Origin: an uncultured Actinomycetes bacterium
GTDB taxonomy: Bacteria; Actinomycetota; Acidimicrobiia; Acidimicrobiales; Acidimicrobilacustridaceae
Direction: 5' to 3'
Assembly (NCBI GenBank): GCA_937927725.1
Contig: CALBSE010000026.1
Location: forward strand, 36,611-100,610
Length of the DNA: 64,000 bases
Position numbers and translations under genes: made by a program. The notes beneath the pieces are model-generated. The model did not search any database and had not been told where the DNA came from. It saw only the letters and a program-made list of their open reading frames with translations. Shown piece by piece: positions 17,415 through 24,407 of this stretch (the first letter of the stretch is position 1; each line of letters starts with the position of its first letter).

Positions 17415-18377
17415 ATGTATTTTTCTTCCTCCCCCCGACGCGCATCGCGCGTAATCGCCGCTGGCGTCTTCGTGGCAACCCTTGCCCTCGTGCCTGCACT
17501 CGTTGCCTGCGGATCTTCGTCCTCGAAGTCGAGTGACTCGTCAACGAGCTCGACAACTCCAGACGCGCACACAAAATCGCTCGACAAGGTGAAGGTCACC
17601 GGGGACGTTGGCAGTAAGCCAACCGTTACGTTCGACCCCGCATTCGTCGGTGATTCGGAAGAGCACATCGTCCTTGTCCCCGGAACTGGCGCCGACATCA
17701 AAGCCGGACAGCGTGTCACCGCCGACTACGTCGCGATTAGCGGTAACGACGGCAGCGAGCTTGACACCACGTACGGCAAGACGCCGCAACACATCATTCT
17801 TGATCAGAACTCACTTCTTGCTCCCGTCTACGACGCAATGGTCGGACAAAAAGTCGGCGCACGCGTTCTTGTTTCTGCAGACGTCACCGCGCAACAAGGA
17901 ACGTGGATCATTTTCGTCTTCGACATCACTGGCGTTCAGGATGTCCCGACATCTGCGTCGGGAACTCCAGTAACACCACCCGCTGGTCTTCCAGTGGTCA
18001 CAGTCGTGAATGGTGTTCCCACCATTACGCCGCCAACTGGCGACGCGCCGACAACACTGGTCTCGCAGGTCCTTATCAAAGGTGATGGTCCCGTCATCAC
18101 CGCGGGTCAAACCGTGCTCATGCAATACACCGGCATGATTTGGGCCACGGGCAAGGTCTTCGATAGCTCTTGGGGCAGCGCACCAGTCGACTTCCCCGTC
18201 GGCGCTGGACAGGTCATCCCCGGTTTCGATGAGGGACTTGTTGGCCAGACAATTGGTTCGCGAGTGTTGCTCGTGATTCCGCCCGACAAGGGCTACGGCG
18301 CCGACGGCAACACACAAGCCGGCATTTCCGGAACTGACACCCTGATCTTCGTCGTCGACCTATTGCTCGCGAGCTAA
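17415..18377 (+). CDS. FKBP-type peptidyl-prolyl isomerase lipoprotein, two FKBP domains
   Basis: The 320-residue exported protein has a lipobox LVPALVAC (acylated Cys at about 32) followed by a Ser-rich linker. Two FKBP-like units follow: residues about 80-170 (AGQRVTADYVAISGNDGSEL ... VGQKVGARVLVSADV), degenerate and lacking the usual YTG, and about 210-318 (GQTVLMQYTGMIWATGKVFD, QVIPGFDEGLVGQTIGSRVL, IPPDKGYG), which is canonical. It should assist folding of exported proteins at the membrane surface. The start codon has no obvious ribosome site. It converges on the SDR gene, with only 10 bases between stops. Confidence 0.88.
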   Translation: MYFSSSPRRASRVIAAGVFVATLALVPALVACGSSSSKSSDSSTSSTTPDAHTKSLDKVKVTGDVGSKPTVTFDPAFVGDSEEHIVLVPGTGADIKAGQRVTADYVAISGNDGSELDTTYGKTPQHIILDQNSLLAPVYDAMVGQKVGARVLVSADVTAQQGTWIIFVFDITGVQDVPTSASGTPVTPPAGLPVVTVVNGVPTITPPTGDAPTTLVSQVLIKGDGPVITAGQTVLMQYTGMIWATGKVFDSSWGSAPVDFPVGAGQVIPGFDEGLVGQTIGSRVLLVIPPDKGYGADGNTQAGISGTDTLIFVVDLLLAS

Positions 18378-18387
18378 GCGCTGCCGG

Positions 18388-19317
18388 TCAAAGACCGGGA
18401 TATCCGCTCATCATCGAAGCCATTAACGGCGACTCGGCCCCCTCGGTCGGTTTCGTCGGCACCTCAGTGATTGCAACTGAATGCTGTGCGACGAGTTCAG
18501 GTGTGAGTTCACGATTGGTGAATCCATCATTTACTGCGAATGCAACGCGCGCGACGTGACCTGCACCGACAGCGAAACATTCACCGCTGACATCGCATGT
18601 CTCGTGAGAGAGCCAAACAACGAGTGGTGCAACCTTGCTCGGGTGCAACCACTCCGCGAGTTGATCACTCCAGGGGATCGGCCCGAAACCGGTTCCGAGC
18701 CGGGTCTTTGCGTAAGGAGCGATGACATTTACGTTGATACCGGCAGAGGCACCTTCTTTCGCCATTGCAATGGTGAGGCCGATGACGCCCGCTTTCGCCA
18801 TTGAGTACACCGTGCTGTTTTCGAAACCGCCGTATCCCGCACCCGACGAAACATTGATGATGCGACCGCCACCGTTTTGTTGCATGACGCGCCACGCTGC
18901 GCGCCCAACGTTAAGTGTTCCCAGAAGTTGCGTTGAGATCACAGTGTCGATGTGCTCGTCAGGAAAGTTCGCAAATGGCTGCATACGAACCTGGCCGGCG
19001 TTATTTACGCAGATATCGACGGTTCCAAATGCATCGAGTGCTGTCTGAATAATCGCGTTGGCACCTTCGACCGTTGCAACGGTGTCGTAATTCGCAACGG
19101 CGATTCCGCCTGCAGTAATGATCTCGGCGACGACTTCATCGGCCGGATTGATAACCGGGGCATCACCGGTGTCATCGGTATCGCTGATGGCAACGCCGAA
19201 ATCGTTGACCACGACACGGGCTCCACGTGACGCAAGGAGGAGCGCGTATTCCCGTCCCAAACCGCGCCCGGCTCCTGTGATTACTGCTACCGCACCGTCG
19301 AAAGTGAGTTCGTCCAT
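18388..19317 (-). CDS. Short-chain dehydrogenase/reductase
   Basis: A 309-residue classical SDR with the NAD(P) motif ITGAGRGLG (residues 14-22), NNAG in the central strand, SSGAGYGG with the catalytic Ser and YSMAK with Tyr/Lys. The insertion VVVNDFGVAISDTDDTGDAP after the second strand and the C-terminal extension resemble the SDR domain of multifunctional beta-oxidation proteins (HSD17B4-like). It likely acts on a 3-hydroxyacyl or steroid-like substrate. Another member with the same layout lies at 33 kb. It is a single gene whose stop is inside a small 6-bp hairpin (18384-18398). Confidence 0.85.
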   Translation of the reverse strand: MDELTFDGAVAVITGAGRGLGREYALLLASRGARVVVNDFGVAISDTDDTGDAPVINPADEVVAEIITAGGIAVANYDTVATVEGANAIIQTALDAFGTVDICVNNAGQVRMQPFANFPDEHIDTVISTQLLGTLNVGRAAWRVMQQNGGGRIINVSSGAGYGGFENSTVYSMAKAGVIGLTIAMAKEGASAGINVNVIAPYAKTRLGTGFGPIPWSDQLAEWLHPSKVAPLVVWLSHETCDVSGECFAVGAGHVARVAFAVNDGFTNRELTPELVAQHSVAITEVPTKPTEGAESPLMASMMSGYPGL

Positions 19318-19452
19318 TCCCGCATTCTTGCGTGATCAGGTGACTCGCGGACGAAGGTCCACTTTTCTGAACCACCTAAGGCACATTTCGCCATCACACA
19401 ACTAGTCTCAACTCACTCGCAGTTCGACGGACCACAGGCCAAGGAGAGTCCG

Positions 19453-20595
19453 ATGGGCATTCGCAAGCAGGTCGCACGCCAGTTCATAGCCGTCCCCGAC
19501 GACGCCAAGGGTCAGATCCTTTACAAGTGGCCCGACGACAACATCCGCAAGTTCTCGCGCGTCATCGTTGATGCCGACGAGATGGCGCTCTTCGTCTCAA
19601 AGGGTGCCGTCGTCGGCACCTTGGGGCCGGGCCGCGAACCAGTCGAAGCCGACGAACTTCCGTTCCTTGGTTCACTCATCGACTGGGCCACAGATGAAAA
19701 TGCCTACCGGGCCGAGCTCTACTTCGTTGGCACTCGCGAGTACACGGGCGAAACGTTTGGTGGCCGCATCGACGATGTTCAAGATCCTCAGACCGGTCTC
19801 ATCGTCACACTTCGGGTTTTCGGTGAGTATTCACTCAAGGTGCTCGATCCCGAAAAGCTCGTTCTGAATCTGACTGGCACAGTGAACGTTGCCGACAACA
19901 GTTCGATCGGCAACTGGGTCGACTCGCAGCTCCTGAAGACGATGCGCACCGCAGTCACGACAAAGATCGTTGGCAATCAGTGGGCAATTCTTGGTTTGAG
20001 CGCTCACCTTCCCGAACTCGAAGCAGCCGTACTTGCCGACACAAATGTGCAACTCGAGCACTACGGCCTCAGCCTCGCCCGTATGGGCAACTTTGATATC
20101 AACTTGGCTGATGAAGACTCCGCCAATCTCAAAGACCTCGCAACGAAAACCGCCGGCAGCCGTTTGGCGGGCTCGTTCGGTCAGTACGCCGCGGGCGAAG
20201 CACTTCTTGGCGCTGGCGAAGGCATGGCCCAAGGTGGCGGCGCTGGGACGCAGGCCGCATTCATCGGCGCCGGTTTCGGCATTGCGGGCAGCATGGCGGC
20301 CGCACCCGGGCAACCAGCCCCTCCCGTTCCTCCCACTCCCGGTTTCGCTGGCGGTGGCGCAGGCTTTGTCGGTCAGGCCGGAGCAGCAACCGGCACGTGC
20401 ACTGCAGGGTGCGGAGCAGCCGTTCCTGCTGGCGCAAAGTTCTGTCCCGGATGCGGCGCAGCACAAGCACCCGCAACGCAGTTCTGCATCGCGTGCGGTG
20501 CCGAGATGCCCGTCGGCTCGAAGTTCTGCCCATCGTGTGGCGAAAGCCAAACTCCGGCAGCCCAAGCTTCTGAAGAGCCCGAAGCCGAAGCATGA
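19453..20595 (+). CDS. SPFH-domain protein with C-terminal double zinc ribbon
   Basis: The 380-residue protein begins with an SPFH/YdjI-like domain (about residues 5-230: DDAKGQILYKWPDDNIRKFS, REPVEADELPFLGSLIDW), known as virion-core-protein-like and related to band-7 scaffolds. A Gly/Ala/Pro-rich linker (240-300) follows. Two zinc ribbons end the protein: CTAGC...CPGCG and CIACG...CPSCG, about residues 317-370. AAGGAG precedes the ATG. Its stop overlaps the next gene by 4 bases (ATGA). No signal peptide. It probably assembles at the inner face of the membrane; the partner below also ends in a zinc ribbon. Confidence 0.8.
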   Translation: MGIRKQVARQFIAVPDDAKGQILYKWPDDNIRKFSRVIVDADEMALFVSKGAVVGTLGPGREPVEADELPFLGSLIDWATDENAYRAELYFVGTREYTGETFGGRIDDVQDPQTGLIVTLRVFGEYSLKVLDPEKLVLNLTGTVNVADNSSIGNWVDSQLLKTMRTAVTTKIVGNQWAILGLSAHLPELEAAVLADTNVQLEHYGLSLARMGNFDINLADEDSANLKDLATKTAGSRLAGSFGQYAAGEALLGAGEGMAQGGGAGTQAAFIGAGFGIAGSMAAAPGQPAPPVPPTPGFAGGGAGFVGQAGAATGTCTAGCGAAVPAGAKFCPGCGAAQAPATQFCIACGAEMPVGSKFCPSCGESQTPAAQASEEPEAEA

Positions 20596-21563
20596 CCAAC
20601 GTGTCTGATTCTCTTCGTCTGCTCGCGTCAGAAAACGCTCTCGAATTTGCCGCATTGCTCGGCCGCGCTGGTGGCGGAACTGGAGGCGGAAGTTTCGGCG
20701 GCGGTGGAAGTAGCGGGGGCAGCGGAGGCGGGTTCTTCGGCGGAAGTGGTGGTGGCGTTGGCGGCGGTGCTGGTCTCGCTGTGCTCTTCTTCGGTGGATT
20801 TGGCGCATGGGTGATCTTCATGATCATCCGGATGCTCATTCGTCGAAGCCAAGGCGGCGGCATTTCAAGTGGTGGCGTTGCATCAACACTCCCGATGGGC
20901 ATGGCCCCTGCCGCTATGGGCGAAACGTTTGGTGGTGGCGAAACCGCACGCGCTTCTACAGCGGTTGAACTCTCTGCAGGCATTGACGAGATCAAAGCGC
21001 ATGATCCTGCGTTCGATCCCGATGCACTCATCACCGGCCTGCAGGCGTCGTTTTATGTCGTGCAACAAGGTTGGAGCGAACGTCGGCCCGAACTCACTCG
21101 TTCGGTCATGGCCGATGCAATCTGGAACGCGCATCGCATGCAGATCGACGGTTACGCGCGCGCTAAGCAGACCAACCTCATGGATGGTCTCGCAATTCAA
21201 TACGCGAATCTGGTCGCAGCATCTTGCGATGGCCATCACGACAGCATCGTCATTCGGTTCTTTGTGGAGTCGGCCGACTATGTCGTGAGCGACGAGAACG
21301 GCAAAGTCGTGCGCGGTCACAAGAACATGGAGCCCTGGTGCGAAGACTGGGTGTACCAGCGTTCGGCGCAGGCCAAGACACACCCGGAAGGCGGATTGCT
21401 GCAGCGCAAGTGCCCGAACTGCGGCGCTCCCCTCGATGTTGAGGACAGCGGCGCATGCAAGTACTGCCGTGCTCCAATCATGGGCGGCGACCAGGACTGG
21501 GTCCTTGTGCGAATCGACCAACTCCCCTCCTGGGAGTGGGCGATGGCCAACATTCCCCGCTGA
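20592..21563 (+). CDS. TIM44-like domain membrane protein with zinc ribbon
   Basis: The 323-residue protein has a Gly/Ser-rich segment (residues 26-60), one transmembrane helix (about 60-85) and a cytoplasmic domain at about 130-250 (FDPDALITGLQASFYVVQQG, DGLAIQYANLVAASCDGHHD) that resembles the Tim44/Tim44-like fold. A zinc ribbon follows (CPNCGAPLDVEDSGACKYC, about 275-295). The Trp-rich end (LPSWEWAMANIPR) is characteristic of this bacterial family. The ATG overlaps the SPFH gene stop, so the two are produced together and likely form one membrane complex. Role unknown. Confidence 0.75.
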   Translation: MTNVSDSLRLLASENALEFAALLGRAGGGTGGGSFGGGGSSGGSGGGFFGGSGGGVGGGAGLAVLFFGGFGAWVIFMIIRMLIRRSQGGGISSGGVASTLPMGMAPAAMGETFGGGETARASTAVELSAGIDEIKAHDPAFDPDALITGLQASFYVVQQGWSERRPELTRSVMADAIWNAHRMQIDGYARAKQTNLMDGLAIQYANLVAASCDGHHDSIVIRFFVESADYVVSDENGKVVRGHKNMEPWCEDWVYQRSAQAKTHPEGGLLQRKCPNCGAPLDVEDSGACKYCRAPIMGGDQDWVLVRIDQLPSWEWAMANIPR

Positions 21564-21642
21564 ATTGGCCCCCTTCCCCCGAATTCAAGCGCAGCCGCTT
21601 CCTGTTCTAGGATGACCGCTCCCGCCGGCGTAGGCCGGTTAC

Positions 21643-21719
21643 GGGGCTGTAGCTCAGTTGGCTAGAGCACCTGCTTTGCAAGCAGGGGGTCGTGGGTTCG
21701 ATTCCCATCAGCTCCACCA
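21643..21719 (+). tRNA. tRNA-Ala (TGC)
   Basis: A full cloverleaf. The acceptor GGGGCTG pairs with CAGCTCC and includes the G3:U70 wobble that defines alanine tRNAs. D-arm AGCTCAGTTGGCTAGAGC, anticodon loop TTTGCAA with TGC, and T-arm GTGGGTTCGATTCCCAT. The CCA end is encoded (21717-21719). Confidence 0.97.
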
Positions 21720-21883
21720 TTTCTTTCGAAAGGCCCCGCCAAACGGTGGGGCCTTTCCTGTTTCCATTCCCTTCTCGTGAGGCTTGCGCCGACCTGACAT
21801 TCGCCTTCCCGAAGTACCAGTCAATTACCCTCTCCGTACCGATCGTGTCGACAAACATCAGATCGTCAACGAGGAGTCCCCCC

Positions 21884-22825
21884 ATGGTCCGTAAAACATC
21901 CGTGATCGCAACTTTGGCGGCGATCGCACTGGTTCTCACGGCGTTTATCGCCTTTGGTTCCACGTCGCCAGCAACCGCGACGGGGACAAGCGCGATCTAT
22001 TGGGCGAACTACGGAGACGGCTCGATGGGCACCGCGGGCATCGATGGCTCGTCGCCGAACCAATCGTTTATTCCCTCCGGAGTTGAGAGATCACGACAAG
22101 TAGCCGTAGACACGAACTATCTCTACTGGGTGAACCAGAGTGGCTCGATCAGTCGCTCGGATCTCGACGGCACGAACGTAATTTCTGCGTTCATTTCCAC
22201 CGGAGGAAACTTCGTTTCTGGCGTTGCCGTCGATGCCAATTACATCTACTGGAACGATGCAAATAGCAATGCGATGGGCCGCGCCAACCTTGACGGCACC
22301 GGGATAACCCCCAACTTCATCACTGGGATGAACTTTCCGTACGCCATTGCAGCAAATGACACCCACATCTTCTGGACCAATGCGGGCGACGGCACTGTCG
22401 GACGCGCCAACCTTGACGGCACCGGCGCGATTCAAAATTTCATTAGTGGCGGAACCAGCATCTACGGACTTGCGCTTACAAGTACGCACATCTACTGGGC
22501 CAACTACTACGGCCCAACGATCGGACGCGCCAACCTCGACGGTACCGGCGCGAACCAGAACTTCATCACCGATCATGGCCACCCATGCGGTGTCGCTACT
22601 GATGCAACCCATGTGTATTGGGCCAGCGACGCTGCAAACACGATCGGGGTCGCGGGTCTTGACGGCACCAACGTCAATCTCGACTTCATCACAGGCGCGG
22701 TCAGCCCCGCCGGCATTGCGGTTTCTACCGCCTTCGTGCCACCGACGACGACCACGACTAGTGCCCCCGCGTCGAGCACGACGATCGCTCCAAGCGATCC
22801 GGTCGCTCCAGCATTCACCGGCTAA
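21884..22825 (+). CDS. Secreted YWTD-type beta-propeller protein
   Basis: The 313-residue protein has a Sec signal (MVRKTSVIATLAAIALVLTA..., cleavage near ATATG). Six or seven blades of about 40 residues follow, each containing (I/Y)(Y/F)W(A/T)N and GRANLDGTG, e.g. HIFWTNAGDGTVGRANLDGT. These resemble LDL-receptor YWTD repeats. At DNA level GACGCGCCAACCTTGACGG recurs almost unchanged (near 22276, 22402, 22523). The tail is T/S rich and the protein stops exactly at PVAPAFTG. ATG 21884 has GAGGAG upstream; the open frame from 21692 crosses the tRNA and is rejected. Ligand unknown. Confidence 0.75.
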   Translation: MVRKTSVIATLAAIALVLTAFIAFGSTSPATATGTSAIYWANYGDGSMGTAGIDGSSPNQSFIPSGVERSRQVAVDTNYLYWVNQSGSISRSDLDGTNVISAFISTGGNFVSGVAVDANYIYWNDANSNAMGRANLDGTGITPNFITGMNFPYAIAANDTHIFWTNAGDGTVGRANLDGTGAIQNFISGGTSIYGLALTSTHIYWANYYGPTIGRANLDGTGANQNFITDHGHPCGVATDATHVYWASDAANTIGVAGLDGTNVNLDFITGAVSPAGIAVSTAFVPPTTTTTSAPASSTTIAPSDPVAPAFTG

Positions 22826-23029
22826 CGAACTCCACCGGTTCATTGCAAACGCCGCTCCACTCGGGCGGCGCTTGGCGTTTCTGTCGCAAGTTGCGTTGCA
22901 GGTGCAACCCCTGCGGCGGCTTTGCCCAGACTTTGCCTTTTCCTGACCTTTTGAAAGTAACGCTCTCCGTAACGTCAGCGGTCACCTGATCACACCCACG
23001 GGTGTGACTCATACAAGGAGACCCAACTC

Positions 23030-23668
23030 ATGAAACGTGCCGCAGCCATCTCAATGGCAGCTCTGCTCTCGGTCGGAGGTGCCACCACCGTGCTTGCAAC
23101 AACCGCAAGCGCTGGCGTCACCGACCCGCCGACATCAACCATCGACACCACACCACCCACCACCGAAGCCCCGGCTCCGGTCGTCACCGACTTTTCCATC
23201 ACTCTTGCCGGCCTCGGGGATATCAGTCTGAGCGTTGACCCAACCACTCACGAGATTTCGAACATCCTCGTCACGCCACTCGACGGCATCACGGTTGCCG
23301 ACCCCATCGCTCTACATAACGGCATCCAACTCGATTTCACCCTGGCCGACGGAACGGTGAAATCTGTCGTTGTCGAGGTTGCTGGCCATCACGGCACGGT
23401 TCGTCTCGAAGTGGAAGGCCCTGAGTCGGAAGACGACGCACACCAGGGTGACGGACCGCCGCCAATCGAAGACCGCGGCGAAAGCACCGAGCATCGCAAC
23501 GACAACCATGATCGCCATGGCCCCGATCTGAATGGTCCCCCCACAACAACCCCGACGAGCACGGTTTCATCTGCGCCGAACGACGCGTTCGACGAGTCGG
23601 GTTCATCACACCATCAGGACTCAGATTCGCAGTCAGGTCGCAGTGGCCGTTCTGGTTCACGTGACTGA
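23030..23668 (+). CDS. Secreted low-complexity acidic protein
   Basis: A 212-residue exported protein of unknown family. It has a signal peptide with Ala-rich core (cleavage near TASAG), a T/P-rich linker and a small beta-rich domain at about residues 48-130 (DFSITLAGLGDISLSVDPTTHEISN; the repeated V-V-E-V phrasing suggests a beta-sandwich). The disordered His/Asp/Ser-rich C-terminus ends in SGRSGRSGSRD. A strong AAGGAG site precedes the ATG. Its stop overlaps a possible GTG start of the lipoprotein gene downstream. Confidence 0.6.
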   Translation: MKRAAAISMAALLSVGGATTVLATTASAGVTDPPTSTIDTTPPTTEAPAPVVTDFSITLAGLGDISLSVDPTTHEISNILVTPLDGITVADPIALHNGIQLDFTLADGTVKSVVVEVAGHHGTVRLEVEGPESEDDAHQGDGPPPIEDRGESTEHRNDNHDRHGPDLNGPPTTTPTSTVSSAPNDAFDESGSSHHQDSDSQSGRSGRSGSRD

Positions 23669-24305
23669 CGCATCATCCGCGGTGCACACCCGCCAACCCG
23701 CCCGTCGGGTGTGCACCGCTCTTCTTGTGGTGATGACGCTGGCAGTTGCCAGCGTCATCACTGCGTGTGGTGGGAGTTCGGTCGCTGTCCCGAAGCCGCT
23801 CTCGGAGGCACTCACTACCATGCAAGAGTCGGGCGGCTACTCGTTCACCGCAACAATCGACACAGGCACTTCAACAATTACGACAACAGGCGACTTTCAA
23901 GCGCCGAACAAAATCGCGCAAACGGTAACGCGTTCAGGCTCCACACCTATTGCGATGGTTCTTGATGGTGCAACGGTCCACGTTCAAGATCCATCAACCG
24001 GCGTTTGGTCCACCAAAGCATCGACGACCGAAAGCGCTGTCGACCTTCGCAGCACGTTCGCTTCGCTCGGCTCGCCCACCTCACTGACGTCTGACGGCAA
24101 CTCCTACACCTTCGAACTTTCAGCGAATTCCACGAAACAACTCGCTGGTTCCGATGCGACTGGGACCGCGACGGTGACAGCAACCGTTGGAACGATTGGC
24201 CTAGCGACGCTTCAGTACCGCGTCACGGCAAACGGGCAACCCGTCACCGTGACGATCGACTATCGGGACATCGGAACCTCACCCAAGGTGATCGTTCCCG
24301 TTTGA
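23661..24305 (+). CDS. LppX/LprG-like lipoprotein
   Basis: About 214 residues, lipobox SVITAC. The mature part (LSEALTTMQESGGYSFTATI, GDFQAPNKIAQTV, VHVQDPSTGVWSTKA) has the sheet pattern of the LppX_LprAFG family, which carry lipids across the mycobacterial envelope. The MMPL gene 102 bases downstream fits a lipid-export pair. Start choice is uncertain: in-frame GTGs at 23661 (overlaps previous stop), 23682 and 23709 are all possible, and no clear ribosome site is visible. Two perfect hairpins (23681-23717 and 23731-23760) cover this region. Confidence 0.65.
   Translation: MTDASSAVHTRQPARRVCTALLVVMTLAVASVITACGGSSVAVPKPLSEALTTMQESGGYSFTATIDTGTSTITTTGDFQAPNKIAQTVTRSGSTPIAMVLDGATVHVQDPSTGVWSTKASTTESAVDLRSTFASLGSPTSLTSDGNSYTFELSANSTKQLAGSDATGTATVTATVGTIGLATLQYRVTANGQPVTVTIDYRDIGTSPKVIVPV
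23681..23717. repeat. Perfect 12-bp inverted repeat at the lipoprotein start
   Basis: GGTGCACACCCG (23681-23692) and its exact complement (23706-23717) enclose a 13-base loop and contain two candidate GTG starts of the lipoprotein. It could end transcription of the upstream gene or hide the start codon in mRNA. Confidence 0.7.
23731..23760. repeat. Perfect 14-bp inverted repeat in signal-peptide codons
   Basis: TGATGACGCTGGCA at 23731-23744 is exactly complementary to 23747-23760, with only two bases between. It lies wholly in codons for the lipoprotein signal peptide (VMTLAVASVIT). A palindrome this long is not expected by chance in a window of this size. Confidence 0.75.
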
Positions 24306-24407
24306 GTGTTGGTCCGTCGGCGCTGGCGTTGACCCGCCGGCGGACCACCGTCCCGCCCGAGACCTCATCCTGCCGCCCTCGCAGCACCACCACTAGCGTT
24401 CCGGCTC

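Noticed and set aside
18384..18398. Hairpin at the FKBP/SDR junction as terminator
   Set aside because: Only 6 bp and overlaps the SDR stop; no T-run. Not listed as a feature.
21692..21883. Extension of the propeller gene upstream through the tRNA-Ala
   Set aside because: It would cross the tRNA 3' end; ATG 21884 has a ribosome site and begins a signal peptide.
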